Translations under genes and position numbers: made by a program
The notes under the pieces: model-generated
Seen by the model: only the letters and a program-made list of their open reading frames with translations
Told to the model about the DNA's origin: nothing
Databases searched by the model: none
Source: Phytohabitans maris
GTDB taxonomy: Bacteria; Actinomycetota; Actinomycetes; Mycobacteriales; Micromonosporaceae
Length of the DNA: 64,000 nt
Reading direction: 5' to 3'
NCBI RefSeq assembly: GCF_031085175.1
Contig: NZ_JAVHUY010000010.1
Span: forward strand, 1 to 64,000
In this document: piece after piece, positions 52,719-62,309 of the stretch
How the letters are laid out: the number at the start of each line of letters is the position of its first letter
Numbering within the stretch: the stretch's first letter is position 1

Positions 52719-54958
52719 CCACCCCACCAGAGCAACCCACCCACGACCAGCCGGCCAACGGCTGGCCCACCGCGCCAGCCCCACCCTCCCCGAGCGCGCC
52801 CGGCCCACCGGGTGGCGCCTGGTCTCCCGGTCCGGCCTCGCCGTCATCTGGCCCGGTCCCGCCGTTCTCTGGTGCGGTCCCGCCGGTCCCGTCTTCCGGT
52901 GCGGCCCCGTCATCTGGCCCGGTCCCGTCATCTTTTGGTGGGGTCCCGCCGGCCGGCGGGACCCCACCCGGCGCGCCGTCTCCAGCAGTCGGCTGGCCCA
53001 GCCCCGCGCCGCCACCCCCGCACGCCGCCTGGCCGCGCCCGGCGCAGCCTCCCGCCGCCGGCCGCCCCGGCGCCGCGCCACCACCTCCCGGGTGGCCGGG
53101 CTCCGCCCCACCTGCGCCCGCCGGCTGGTCCGGCTCTGCCCCACATTCGCCAGCCGCCCAGCCCGGACCTGCGGTGCCATCGCCACCCCCCGGTGGGTGG
53201 CCTGCCTCTGCGGCGCCCCCGCCACCCACTGGATGGCCCACTCCGGCCGCACCACCGCCGGCCGGACAGCCCACCTCCGCGGTGCCGCCGCCCACTGGGT
53301 GGCCCGCCCCGGCCGCGCCACCGCCGGCTGGATGGGCTGCCTCTGCGGCGCCGCCGCACGGCGGGCGGCCAGGTCCTGTCCACCCGCCTCCGTCCGCTGG
53401 TCCATCGGGACCGGTTGCGCCACCCGCGCCCGGATCGGCCGTGTCCCCGCCCGGCGGGTGGCCAAGCCCCGCCCCGCCGCATCCACCCACGGGACCGCCT
53501 GGTCACGCTCCACCCCCACCGCCCGCCGGATGGCCCGCCTCCCCGGCGCCGGTCCCGCCCGGTGGTTGGCCCGCTCCGGCCCCGCCCGGTGGTTGGCCCG
53601 CCTCGGCAGCGCCACCCTCGCCCGCTGGATGGCCCGCTCCGCCCTCGCCCGCACAGTCGGGCGGATGGCCCGCTACCGGTGGTCCGCCCTACGCTGGTCC
53701 ACCTGCTCCTGATGGCCAGCCTGTCCCCAGCGGCCAGCCTTCCGACGGTGGCCAGCCTGTCCCCGGTGGTTCACCCGCATCCGCTGCCCGTCCTACACCC
53801 GGTGGCCTTCCCGCACCCGGTGGCCTTCCTGCCGGTGGCCTGCCGGCGTCGGCTGCTCCGGCCGCCGCCGGTGGTCCGATGGCGGCCGGTTGGCCCGGGC
53901 CGATCCCGCCGGGCAACCCGGTTCCACCGGCCGGCGCCTTCCCGCCCGGCACCTCCGCGCCCGGCACATTCCCGCCCGGTGCGGTGCCTCCGGGAGGCGC
54001 GTTTCCGCCAGGTGGGCTGCCGCCCACACCCGCCGGATCGGTTCCGCCCTCCGGCCAGTTCCCAGCGAGCAGCCCGGTTTCCCCCATGGGCTCGACCTCG
54101 CCTGCGAGCGCCGTCCCGCCTGGCACGGCCTCTCCGGGCGGTGCCCTCCCACCCGGCGGCCAGGTCCCACCCGTCCAGGCTCCGGCCGGCAGCCAGGCGT
54201 CGCCAGGCGGTTCGATTACGCCGCCCGCCGCCGCTGTGCCGGTAGGTGCTGGGGCGGCGCAGGGTGGGACAGCGGCGCGGGAGGATGCGGGCGTGCCGGG
54301 CGGTGCCGCAGCGGTTGCCCTGGAGGAGATCCGGAGTCATCGGGCGCCACCGGGGCGGGTCGAGCGGGTCGGGAGCCGGGCGCGGGTTGGGATGTTGCTC
54401 ATCGCCGCCCTCGCGGTGGGCGGTGTGGTCGCCAACTGGCGGCCGATCGGCGGCGACCGCGCGGATATCCGCGAGCGGCCCTACATCGCGGTCGGCGAGG
54501 TGGGTGAGAGCGTCTCGGCGCGCTCCTTCGAGGCGCAGCTCGTCAGCGTGCGGGGTGCGCGCCTGCTCGGGGTAAGCAGCAAGGGCTACGAGACCGGGGG
54601 CGTGTGGATCCTGGTCCGCGTACGGGTCACCGCCTTCACCGAGAAGACCACCGTGGGGTACGCGGCGCTCATCGACGATCGGGATCGCGAGTTTCTGGTC
54701 AGCAACCGGTTCACGCAGCTGTTCGCGGACGGGGCGCGGAGCTTCCAGCCGGGGATTCCGGTCGAGGGGGAAATCGCGTTCGAGGTGCCGCGCGATGTGG
54801 CCACCTCGATGCGACTGCGGTTGGCGGCTCCGGTGATCGACCAGCGGATGGACGGCATGGCCGAGATCGAGCTGCCCAAGGTGGATACGACCACAGTGGA
54901 CAGATGGGCCACGCAGCAGGAAGCGGTCATCATGGAGAAGCCGAAGGTGGTGTCATGA
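52715..54958 (+). CDS. Very long Pro-rich membrane protein with DUF4352-like external domain (surface cluster gene 2)
   Basis: 747 aa. Residues about 1-520 are almost entirely Pro/Ala/Gly/Ser/Trp repeats of the type PPPAGWPA and PPGGAFPP, probably disordered and cytosolic. A membrane helix follows (about 548-565, VGMLLIAALAVGGVVANW), then an external domain of about 175 residues (VWILVRVRVTAFTEKTTVGY) resembling DUF4352. It overlaps the genes on both sides (GTGA, ATGA). Pro-rich tails may bind partners or phase-separate; that is inference. Confidence 0.85.
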   Translation: MTTPPEQPTHDQPANGWPTAPAPPSPSAPGPPGGAWSPGPASPSSGPVPPFSGAVPPVPSSGAAPSSGPVPSSFGGVPPAGGTPPGAPSPAVGWPSPAPPPPHAAWPRPAQPPAAGRPGAAPPPPGWPGSAPPAPAGWSGSAPHSPAAQPGPAVPSPPPGGWPASAAPPPPTGWPTPAAPPPAGQPTSAVPPPTGWPAPAAPPPAGWAASAAPPHGGRPGPVHPPPSAGPSGPVAPPAPGSAVSPPGGWPSPAPPHPPTGPPGHAPPPPPAGWPASPAPVPPGGWPAPAPPGGWPASAAPPSPAGWPAPPSPAQSGGWPATGGPPYAGPPAPDGQPVPSGQPSDGGQPVPGGSPASAARPTPGGLPAPGGLPAGGLPASAAPAAAGGPMAAGWPGPIPPGNPVPPAGAFPPGTSAPGTFPPGAVPPGGAFPPGGLPPTPAGSVPPSGQFPASSPVSPMGSTSPASAVPPGTASPGGALPPGGQVPPVQAPAGSQASPGGSITPPAAAVPVGAGAAQGGTAAREDAGVPGGAAAVALEEIRSHRAPPGRVERVGSRARVGMLLIAALAVGGVVANWRPIGGDRADIRERPYIAVGEVGESVSARSFEAQLVSVRGARLLGVSSKGYETGGVWILVRVRVTAFTEKTTVGYAALIDDRDREFLVSNRFTQLFADGARSFQPGIPVEGEIAFEVPRDVATSMRLRLAAPVIDQRMDGMAEIELPKVDTTTVDRWATQQEAVIMEKPKVVS

Positions 54959-57096
54959 CGCAGCCACCGCCGTCTCCGTGGGCGCCACCAGACTCCGCCT
55001 GGCCCGGTCAGGACGAAGCCCGGCCACGGCATCAAGAGGCTCAGGCACGGCACGACGAAGCTCAGCCACGGCATGACGAGGCTCGGCCGCGGCAGAACGA
55101 AGCTCCGCCGCCGCAGCCGGAGGGGTTGGCGGCGCGGGCGCGCGACACTGATACGGCCGTCATCCCGGCCGTCGAGCCCGATACGGCGGCGATCCAGGTC
55201 GACCCCAGCCAGGCGGAGACCGCGGCGCATCCGCACGTGACCGATCGCGCCGGCCACTCGACGGGGTCGCAGTGGGACGAGCCGAGCTCGGATGAGCGGC
55301 CGGCACCGCCGCTGGGTCCGAAGCCGCCGGTCATGCTCAAGCCGATGCCGCGCCCACCCCGCACGCAAGCGGACGGCTACGGGCAAGCCGCGGGCGGCTA
55401 CGGGCAAGCGGGTGGCTATCTGAACACCGGGCCGCACCAGCCGCCTTCACCGCCGCCGGTGGCACCACGGTCGCCCGTCACCAACGCCACGGCGCACACC
55501 ACGCAGCAGTCGCACCTCCCGCCGCCACCGAAGCCGGTCGTGCCGCCACCGCCACCACGGCTCGTCGTGCCGCCACTGCCGTCGTCCCCACAACCCGCCA
55601 TGCCGCCACCGCCACCGCCACCGTCGGCGTCGGCGTCGGCGCAGGTCGCTATGCCACCCCGGGTCGCTGAGCAGCCACACGCCGGGTCAATGCCGTCCTG
55701 GGACAGGACAGACAGCACGGACCGGACGCAGGAGACGCCCTCGCCGTGGAGCGGACCCCACGCGCCCAACCCCACGCACCCGGCACAGGCACACGCACCG
55801 GCACCGCAAACGCCGGTGAGCCACCCGACGCCGGCGCACCCGCCCGCGCCCCAGACGCCGGCGGTCTACGCAGCCTCACCCCAACCGGCGGCGCCCCAGG
55901 ACCCCACGCCCCAAGCCCGAGCGGCGCTCGCACCCACAGCCCTACAAGCACCCCCGCCCCAAACGCAGGCTCCGCGTCAAGCGCCAACCCCGCAACCAAT
56001 CGCGCCCCAGGCCCCGTCGCCGCAAGCATTTGCGGGTCAAGGGCCAGCCCCGCAAGCGCCCGCGCCCCAAGGACCAGCCCGACAAGCGCTCGCGCCCCAG
56101 ACGCCGGCTCCGCAGGCGCTCGCGCCCCAATGGCCAGCCCCGCAAGCACCCGCGCCCCAGACGCCGGCGCTCGCGCCCCAAGCGCCGACCCCGCAATCAC
56201 CCGCAGCCCACGGACGGGCAACCCTCCCACCCACGGCCCCCACACCCGGGAACCAGACGACGACCCCCACACCCGGGAACCAGACAACGGTCTCCGCACC
56301 TGGAGCCCAGACACCCGGCCACACCGCATCGGGAGCGGCTGGGGCGGCCCACGCAGCGGTGGCTCAATTCCAGATGGCTCCGGCCGCGACGCTGAGCCCG
56401 CCGGCCGTAGCGGCACCGCCGCCGGTGAGCCAGCCGTCGCAGATTCCGCCGCCGCACGGGGCGGCCGGGGTCCCGATGGTCGGACCGTTCCCGGGCCAGC
56501 CCGTGCCCGCGCAGGGCTTCCCGATGCCCGGGCAGCCGGCGCCGCCGCCACCCGCCGGACCCAAGACCAGGGGGTGGTGGCGGCGCAACATCTGGGGGCT
56601 GGTCGCGCTCCTGCCGGTCCTCGCGCTCGCCCTCGCGCCCAGCGTCAAGGATGGGCTCGACCTCTACAACCGGCACCCGCACGAGGCGGTCCTGCCCAGC
56701 GCGGACGGCTGGACCTCGTACTCCGACGCGCGCATGCGGCTCGTCAGCTTCGGGCCGGCGACCGACCTCAAGACGTACGGCGGGGAGCCCTTCCAGCCGC
56801 CGGGCAAGACCAAGGCGTGGAAGGCGACCATCGAGGTCGAGGCGGCCGACAAGGAGTCGGTCATCGGGTGCAACCTCGCGCTCGAAGACGCCGAGGGACG
56901 GCTCTTCGGCGCCAAGCCCGACGAGCTGTCGGGCGCCCGCACGCCCTTCCCCTCGTGCACCCCGGAGGATGACGAGGCGCCGTCACCGTGGCAGGTGGAG
57001 ATGTACTTCGTGACGCCGGACTCGGCCCGACCCGCTGCCGTACGCGTCACCAGCGGCCTGCACCTCCCGCACTACGCCCGGCTGGCCACGTCCTGA
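54955..57096 (+). CDS. Pro-rich membrane protein with external domain (surface cluster gene 3)
   Basis: 713 aa from ATG 54955. The N-terminal about 535 residues are low complexity (Pro, Ala, Gln, Thr; many APQTPAPQA repeats, plus HDEAQPRHDEARPR repeats early). A membrane helix (RRNIWGLVALLPVLALALAPS, about 542-560) and an external domain of about 150 residues with two Cys (VIGCNLALED, FPSCTPEDD) follow. A paralogous design to the preceding gene. Its 3' end overlaps the convergent membrane protein gene by 25 bp. Confidence 0.85.
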   Translation: MTQPPPSPWAPPDSAWPGQDEARPRHQEAQARHDEAQPRHDEARPRQNEAPPPQPEGLAARARDTDTAVIPAVEPDTAAIQVDPSQAETAAHPHVTDRAGHSTGSQWDEPSSDERPAPPLGPKPPVMLKPMPRPPRTQADGYGQAAGGYGQAGGYLNTGPHQPPSPPPVAPRSPVTNATAHTTQQSHLPPPPKPVVPPPPPRLVVPPLPSSPQPAMPPPPPPPSASASAQVAMPPRVAEQPHAGSMPSWDRTDSTDRTQETPSPWSGPHAPNPTHPAQAHAPAPQTPVSHPTPAHPPAPQTPAVYAASPQPAAPQDPTPQARAALAPTALQAPPPQTQAPRQAPTPQPIAPQAPSPQAFAGQGPAPQAPAPQGPARQALAPQTPAPQALAPQWPAPQAPAPQTPALAPQAPTPQSPAAHGRATLPPTAPTPGNQTTTPTPGNQTTVSAPGAQTPGHTASGAAGAAHAAVAQFQMAPAATLSPPAVAAPPPVSQPSQIPPPHGAAGVPMVGPFPGQPVPAQGFPMPGQPAPPPPAGPKTRGWWRRNIWGLVALLPVLALALAPSVKDGLDLYNRHPHEAVLPSADGWTSYSDARMRLVSFGPATDLKTYGGEPFQPPGKTKAWKATIEVEAADKESVIGCNLALEDAEGRLFGAKPDELSGARTPFPSCTPEDDEAPSPWQVEMYFVTPDSARPAAVRVTSGLHLPHYARLATS

Positions 57097-58463
57097 GCGC
57101 CCTCTTCCGGAGCGTCCTCGGAAGCGGAGTCGGAAGTGGGCGCGGGCTGTAGCCGAAGCACCCGGTCGACCGCTGCGGCGAGCAGGCAGGCGAGCAGCAC
57201 CACGCCCAGGGCGTCGTTGAAGACGGAGAGCGGCCCGGACAGCGGCATCCACACTTCCTGCAGGTCACGCGGACCGATCAGGAACCGCTCGACCTCCCAC
57301 AGCCAGTCGTTCGCGGTCTGCGCGATCAGGAACGAGATGCAGAAGAACAGCATCGGCGCCAAGCCGGCCCGCGCGAGCGTGCGCACCCCGTGCACCAGCG
57401 GCATGAACCGGTCGCGCACGTCGGAGCTCATGTTGGCACCCACCACGCGTACGGGCTTGGGCAGCGCGTTCCACCGTTTGCTGGCCCGTTGCAGCAGCTC
57501 GGAGCCGGAGGGGGCGGGCGGCGCGAGCTTGTGCCCGTACACGACGGCGCCGACGGCGAGCCACGCCAGCGGTACCACGATCACGGTGTCAGCCGACGCG
57601 ATCGCGGTGACCAGCCACTCGCCGGCACCGCGCATGGCGTTCGTCAGCGGGCCGAGCGCTTCGACGAACCCGTTCCACACGTCGAGCAGCCACTGCACCA
57701 CCTTGCGGCCGAGCACCCAGTCGGTCACCGGACCACGGGCCTGGTTGAGGGCGACCATCGAGACGATGATCCAGATGACCTCGACGTAGGCACCGAGGAT
57801 GCCCAGCACCGGCCACCGGCGGCCAGGACGGAGGGTGTTGAGCAGCCAGCGCAGCACCAGCGCCACCACGACCACCGTGATCAGCGTCAGCGACGTGTCG
57901 AACGGCAGCCGCTGGTCGAGCTCCCGGCCCATCAGGCCCGGCTCGTCAAAGACCCGCGCGTCGTTGAAGGCGGCGTCCGCCCAGACCTCGTAGACGTAGT
58001 CGGACACATCCTGCTGGAGGTAGCCCCACGAGGCGTACACCGCGAGGAACGGGATGAGCGCGCTGGCCAGGTGGTCCATCAGTGTGGGCGGCCGGCTGGG
58101 CGCATCGCCGGCCCCGTCCGGCCGCGGATCGGCGGTCGCCGCCGCCAGCCAGGGCAGCGACGGCCGCACCACGCGCAGCATCAGGACCAGCGAGACGAGC
58201 GTGGAGACCGGGCCGAGGATGATGACCATCGCGCCGAGCACGCCGTTGAGCTTGCTCGCCTGCACGGCGCCGATCATGATGAACGCCTTCGCGGCCGCCC
58301 CGGCGAAGTAGAGCGCGAAGAGCACCGGCCAGTGGCGCCACAGCAGCCGAACCGCCGACCACAGCACGGCGGCCGTCTCGACGACGGCGCTCGTGAGCGT
58401 GCGGTAGCGACGCGGCCGCGGCGGCAACAGCGGCGGCGCCGCCACTCCCCCCGTGGCGGTCAC
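57072..58463 (-). CDS. Polytopic membrane protein of unknown function
   Basis: 463 aa from GTG 58463. About seven hydrophobic segments (WPVLFALYFAGAAAKAFIMI, LGAMVIILGPVSTLVSLVLML, SLTLITVVVVALVLRWLL, VIVVPLAWLAVGAVVYG, LAPMLFFCISFLIA, ALGVVLLACLLAAAV and others) with an acidic C-terminus. It may work with the surface cluster whose end it overlaps. No family recognised. Confidence 0.8.
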   Translation of the reverse strand: MTATGGVAAPPLLPPRPRRYRTLTSAVVETAAVLWSAVRLLWRHWPVLFALYFAGAAAKAFIMIGAVQASKLNGVLGAMVIILGPVSTLVSLVLMLRVVRPSLPWLAAATADPRPDGAGDAPSRPPTLMDHLASALIPFLAVYASWGYLQQDVSDYVYEVWADAAFNDARVFDEPGLMGRELDQRLPFDTSLTLITVVVVALVLRWLLNTLRPGRRWPVLGILGAYVEVIWIIVSMVALNQARGPVTDWVLGRKVVQWLLDVWNGFVEALGPLTNAMRGAGEWLVTAIASADTVIVVPLAWLAVGAVVYGHKLAPPAPSGSELLQRASKRWNALPKPVRVVGANMSSDVRDRFMPLVHGVRTLARAGLAPMLFFCISFLIAQTANDWLWEVERFLIGPRDLQEVWMPLSGPLSVFNDALGVVLLACLLAAAVDRVLRLQPAPTSDSASEDAPEEGAQDVASRA

Positions 58464-58507
58464 GGGGCACAGGCTAGCCCAGCCGCCCCAAACCGGATAC
58501 CCCCTGC

Positions 58508-59221
58508 TCAACCACTGGTCGGGTGTGTACGCCGCCAGTACTGCCGCTTTGACTCCTCGCGCACGACGACGCCCAGCTTGCCAAGCTCGGCCCGCAGCTC
58601 GGCGACGTCGGTCTTGTCCCCCTTCTCCAGCGCCTTCGCCCGCGCCTTGAGCAGCGCGTCGGCGCTCCCCGGCAGCTCCGGGTCGTCCGGCACCCACCGG
58701 CGGAACTCGTCGCGGTACGGGTCGCCGGCCGCGGCCCAGGGGTACCCGTGCGCGAGGAACCCGTCCCGGAGCCGCTCGGCGCCGAGGTCGAAACCCTCCC
58801 GGGCCAGCTCCTCGGTATCCCGCCCGAGCAGTACCAGCTGCTTGCCGTCGACGAAGACCGCCCGTACCACGGATCGGTTGATCTCCTGGGTGTTGTCGCC
58901 ACGACGGAGGGTGACGTCGCCGTCGGTGATCCGCACGACGAGCGTCTCCATCGCCCCGATGAACGCGAGCACAAGCCCCACGACAGCGCCCGCCGCGAGG
59001 CTGACGATCGTGGCCAGCGGCTCGTTGTCGGCGACCGAGGCGAGCAGCTCGACCGCCCCCTTGAACGGTATCCAGGGCAGCTCGGCCAGCCATCCGGCGA
59101 GCGCCTGCAGCAGCCACCCCACCCCGGCGCCGGCGAGCGGCAGGCCCAGCCACATCAGGCCCACCGCCCACGCCGGTTCGGAGACCACCGTCTCGTGCCG
59201 CCGGTAAACCGCGTCCATCAT
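58508..59221 (-). CDS. YqeB-like membrane protein
   Basis: 237 aa from ATG 59221 (a second ATG follows directly). Two membrane helices (about 17-45, VGLMWLGLPLAGAGVGWLLQ, and 65-90, IVSLAAGAVVGLVLAFIGA) precede a cytosolic PH-like beta domain (VVRITDGDVTLRR, VRAVFVDGKQLVLLGRDTEELARE) and a charged C-terminal helix. This order matches YqeB-type proteins. Function unknown. It is 44 bp upstream of, and likely co-transcribed with, the membrane protein gene at 57072-58463. Confidence 0.78.
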   Translation of the reverse strand: MMDAVYRRHETVVSEPAWAVGLMWLGLPLAGAGVGWLLQALAGWLAELPWIPFKGAVELLASVADNEPLATIVSLAAGAVVGLVLAFIGAMETLVVRITDGDVTLRRGDNTQEINRSVVRAVFVDGKQLVLLGRDTEELAREGFDLGAERLRDGFLAHGYPWAAAGDPYRDEFRRWVPDDPELPGSADALLKARAKALEKGDKTDVAELRAELGKLGVVVREESKRQYWRRTHPTSG

Positions 59222-59347
59222 GCGCCCAGCCTGCCCAGTTGCCGGGCGCACGCGCGTCAATCCGCGGTCGCGAGGACGTTCGACTTTGGTCTACCGGGGG
59301 AGCCGGCCAGCGCCGGCTACCCTGCGGAGCCAGCCAGCGCCGGCTAC

Positions 59348-59380
59348 CCCCGGGGCCGGCCGGGCGCGCCGGCCCCGGGG
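59348..59380. terminator. Strong hairpin terminator after xyloglucanase gene
   Basis: A 13-bp perfect stem, CCCCGGGGCCGGC (59348-59360) with GCCGGCCCCGGGG (59368-59380), around a 7-nt loop. It lies 26 bp beyond the xyloglucanase stop on its 3' side. A duplicated CCAGCGCCGGCTACC lies just beyond (about 59309-59348). Confidence 0.75.
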
Positions 59381-59405
59381 TTGACAAACCAGCTCCGCGG
59401 CAAGC

Positions 59406-62132
59406 TCAGCTCACCGAGCAGGCCGAGCCATTCAGGGTGAACGCCGTCGGGCGGGCGTTGGTCCCCGTCCAGCTGGCGATGAAGCCGAACGTCACGGCCG
59501 CGTTGGGCGCGATCGTGACGTTCCATGCCTCGTTCCGGGCGGTGACCGTGGCACCGGTCTGGGTCCGCGTCGCGCCCCAGATCTGGGAGATCTGCTGGCC
59601 GTTCGCGAACGACCACACCAGGCTCCAGCCGTTGACCGCCTGGCTGCCGGTGTTGGTGATCTTCACGTCACCCTGGAAGCCGCCGCCCCATTGCCCGGTG
59701 ATCGCGTACGTCACCGCGCAGGAACCAACCGGCGCCGACGAGGTCGGGGGTGCCGACGTCGGGGGTACCGAGGTCGGAGGTGCGGAGGTAGGGGGCGTAG
59801 ACGTGGGCGGCGCGGACGTGGGCGGGGTCGTCGGGGTGCCGCCGGTGCGGTCGGCGTAGAGGATGCCCCGCCCGTTGGTACCCAGGTAGACCCGCCCGTA
59901 GATGCGCGGGTCGCCGGCGAGCGCCTCGCCCATGTTGCCGTACTGGTGGGCGTTGTCGTTGATCCGCAGCCAGGTGCCGGCGGTGTCGTCGGACCGGTAC
60001 ACGCCCTTGACCCCGTCCACGGTGCCGACCAGGAAGAGCGCCTGGTACGACTGGCCCGGCGCGGCCTTCCCGAACGCGACGTTGACCGCCTCGGTGACGT
60101 TCGAGATCTTGGCGAAGCTGGTGCCCGAGTTGGTCGACCGGAAGAGGCCGGTGCTGCCGGCCAGCCAGATGTCGCCCTCGCGCCCCGGCACGGCCTTGAA
60201 CTTCACGCCGCTCGCCGGCAGCCCGGTGGCGGCCGCGGTAAACGACTGCCCGCCGTTCGTGCTCACGTAGAAGGTGCCGTTGCTGACGCCGTAGAACTTG
60301 TTCGGGTTGACCCGGTCGGACTCGACGACCGCGTTCGCCGGGATGCCGGACGACGCCGACCAGCTGTTGCCGTACCCGACCGAGTAGTGCACCTGGATGC
60401 CGGAGTCGCCCGGCGCCCACACGAAGCGGCTCCCGTTGGCCGCCGCCGCCACCGTGCCGCCGGAGTTGATCCCGCCCGGCTCGGTGCCCTGGAACCAGTT
60501 GGCCCCGCCGTCGGTCGAGAACGCGACGTGGCTGTCGTTGGGGCGGTCGGAGTCGGTGAAGTTGCCGGACCGCACCATGATGCTCGGGTTGGTCTCGGCG
60601 TAGTCGAGGCTCGTCGTGCTCGTGAAGTACGGCTGCTGGAACATCATCGGCGGTACGGCGTCGAGGTTCATGTGCCGGAAGCCGCCGATGTCACCGAGGC
60701 CACTCACCAGCGGGGCGCCGGAAGGCGGGCTGATCAGGTCGAGCACCGCCGTCTCTTCCAGCCCGCGAACCATCGGGCGGATGGTCACCGTGCCGCCGGT
60801 GTCCCAGTTCTTGAGGTTGGTCGCGCCGTAGATCGTGGCGCCGGTGCCGTACATGAAGCGGTTGCCGTCGAACGGGTCGATCTCGACCGACTCGTTCATC
60901 CAGCCCAGCTTCGGGGTCTCCTCCGGCGGCTGCGGGTTGGCGCCGAGCGACAGCCACGGCACCGAGGTGATGTCCATCGTGTACCGCTTGGAGCGGTTGG
61001 GGTATGACGTCCAGTCCCAGATCCGGGTCCAGGTCGCGCCCCCGTCGGTGCTGCGGAAGAAGATCGCGTCCGGCCACCAGGAGATCTGGGTCGCCACCAT
61101 GATGGTGTTCGGGTTGGTGCGGTCGATGGTGAGCCCGCTGTACCCGAAGTAGTCGTCCGCGCTGCTCGACGGGATCGGGCTGATCTGCGTCCACGCGCCG
61201 GTGGCGGTGTTGTACTTCCACACGTCACCCTTGGCGCCGTCGTACGGGCCGCCCGTGTCGCTGGTGGCGATGTAGAGGAAGCCGCCGGTCGTGTCGAGGA
61301 CACCCTTGTGCGCGATGTACCCGGTGGGCTGGCCGGCCACGCGCTCCCACGAAGTGCCGCCGTTGGTCGTGCGGTAGACGGTGTTCTCCTTGTCCGCGAC
61401 GCCGACGTAGATGGTCTGCGTCGCGTTGCCGGAGGTGCCCGACCGCTTGTCGAACGTCACCCAGACGATGCCCTGGTTGTCGCCGAGGTACGCGTCACCG
61501 GGGGACTGCACGTAGTTGCCGGGGTTCGGGAAGTTGGTGACCTTCGACCAGGTCGCGCCGTAGTCGGTGCTGCGCCACAGGCCGTTGCCGCTGGGCGCGC
61601 CGAGGTACAGGACGCTGTTGCGGTTGGGGTCGACGGCCAGCCGCTCGCCCATGCCGCGGCCGGGCATGTTGCCGCCGAGCTTGAACGGCAGCGCCGTGGT
61701 CTGCCAGGTGTTGCCCTTGTCGGTGGAGCGCAGGATCGCGCCGTTGTTGGGGTCCCAGTCGTTCGTGTACATGCCGGCCGCCACGTACACCCGGTTGGTC
61801 TGCACCGGGTCGGTGGCGAGGCTGACCACGCCGTTGTATCCCCAGCGGTCCCAGCCCACCCAGTCGAGCATCGGGACCCACGACTGCCCGGCCTGGTCCC
61901 ACCGGTACGCGCCGCCGATGTCGGTGCGCGCGTAGATGAGGTTGCGCTCGGTCGGGTTGAAGACGATACCCGGAACGAAACCGCCGCCGTCGATCCGCAC
62001 GTTCTTCCAGTTGTACGGGTCGGACGCGGCGGCCGACGCGGGCGTCGACGTACTCACGGCCACCTGGGTCACCACGGCCACCACGCCGGCGGCGAGCACC
62101 GAGGCGAGAGCGCCGGCAATGCTTCTGCGCAT
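59406..62132 (-). CDS. Secreted GH74 xyloglucanase with C-terminal CBM2
   Basis: 908 aa from ATG 62132 (AGGAG upstream). Signal peptide to about residue 37 (STPASAAA). The GH74 tandem seven-bladed propellers (about 38-765) contain YARTDIGGAYRW and GDIGGFRHMN, the regions carrying the two catalytic Asp residues of the family, plus repeated BNR-type SxDGGxTW blades. A PPTSAPPTS linker (about 770-805) and a CBM2 domain (about 805-908, WGGGFQGDVKITN, two terminal Cys) follow. It hydrolyses xyloglucan of plant cell walls, with binding to cellulose. Confidence 0.95.
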   Translation of the reverse strand: MRRSIAGALASVLAAGVVAVVTQVAVSTSTPASAAASDPYNWKNVRIDGGGFVPGIVFNPTERNLIYARTDIGGAYRWDQAGQSWVPMLDWVGWDRWGYNGVVSLATDPVQTNRVYVAAGMYTNDWDPNNGAILRSTDKGNTWQTTALPFKLGGNMPGRGMGERLAVDPNRNSVLYLGAPSGNGLWRSTDYGATWSKVTNFPNPGNYVQSPGDAYLGDNQGIVWVTFDKRSGTSGNATQTIYVGVADKENTVYRTTNGGTSWERVAGQPTGYIAHKGVLDTTGGFLYIATSDTGGPYDGAKGDVWKYNTATGAWTQISPIPSSSADDYFGYSGLTIDRTNPNTIMVATQISWWPDAIFFRSTDGGATWTRIWDWTSYPNRSKRYTMDITSVPWLSLGANPQPPEETPKLGWMNESVEIDPFDGNRFMYGTGATIYGATNLKNWDTGGTVTIRPMVRGLEETAVLDLISPPSGAPLVSGLGDIGGFRHMNLDAVPPMMFQQPYFTSTTSLDYAETNPSIMVRSGNFTDSDRPNDSHVAFSTDGGANWFQGTEPGGINSGGTVAAAANGSRFVWAPGDSGIQVHYSVGYGNSWSASSGIPANAVVESDRVNPNKFYGVSNGTFYVSTNGGQSFTAAATGLPASGVKFKAVPGREGDIWLAGSTGLFRSTNSGTSFAKISNVTEAVNVAFGKAAPGQSYQALFLVGTVDGVKGVYRSDDTAGTWLRINDNAHQYGNMGEALAGDPRIYGRVYLGTNGRGILYADRTGGTPTTPPTSAPPTSTPPTSAPPTSVPPTSAPPTSSAPVGSCAVTYAITGQWGGGFQGDVKITNTGSQAVNGWSLVWSFANGQQISQIWGATRTQTGATVTARNEAWNVTIAPNAAVTFGFIASWTGTNARPTAFTLNGSACSVS

Positions 62133-62181
62133 GTAGAGCTCCTAGAGATGAAGCGAGCGCTGTCCTGAGGCAAGCGACATC

Positions 62182-62198
62182 CGCACGCGTGGCGTGCG
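62182..62198. promoter_or_regulatory. Inverted repeat upstream of xyloglucanase gene
   Basis: CGCACGC-GTG-GCGTGCG, a perfect 7-bp inverted repeat between the candidate promoter and the xyloglucanase start. It is suitably placed for a repressor, but it is not the TGGGAGCGCTCCCA motif of CebR-type regulators. Confidence 0.4.
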
Positions 62199-62246
62199 AC
62201 CGTCAGAAAGGGAAGCTGCCCAGGCTTCCGCCGGCTCCGTCGCAGA

Positions 62247-62275
62247 GATTCACACAGCGGACAGATGGCTGTCAA
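62247..62275 (-). promoter_or_regulatory. Candidate promoter of xyloglucanase gene
   Basis: On the minus strand a perfect -35 TTGACA (62275-62270), a 17-bp spacer and -10-like TGAATC (62252-62247). It lies about 115 bp upstream of the start codon, leaving room for the inverted repeat at 62182-62198 in the 5' leader. Confidence 0.5.
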
Positions 62276-62309
62276 TAGTTGGGCGTGTAAACTAACAGGC
62301 TCCGGGAGT

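Noticed and set aside
52715-57096. PE/PPE-like or collagen-like proteins
   Set aside because: No PE/PPE N-terminal motif and no regular Gly-X-Y periodicity; the Pro-rich parts are irregular and precede a membrane helix.
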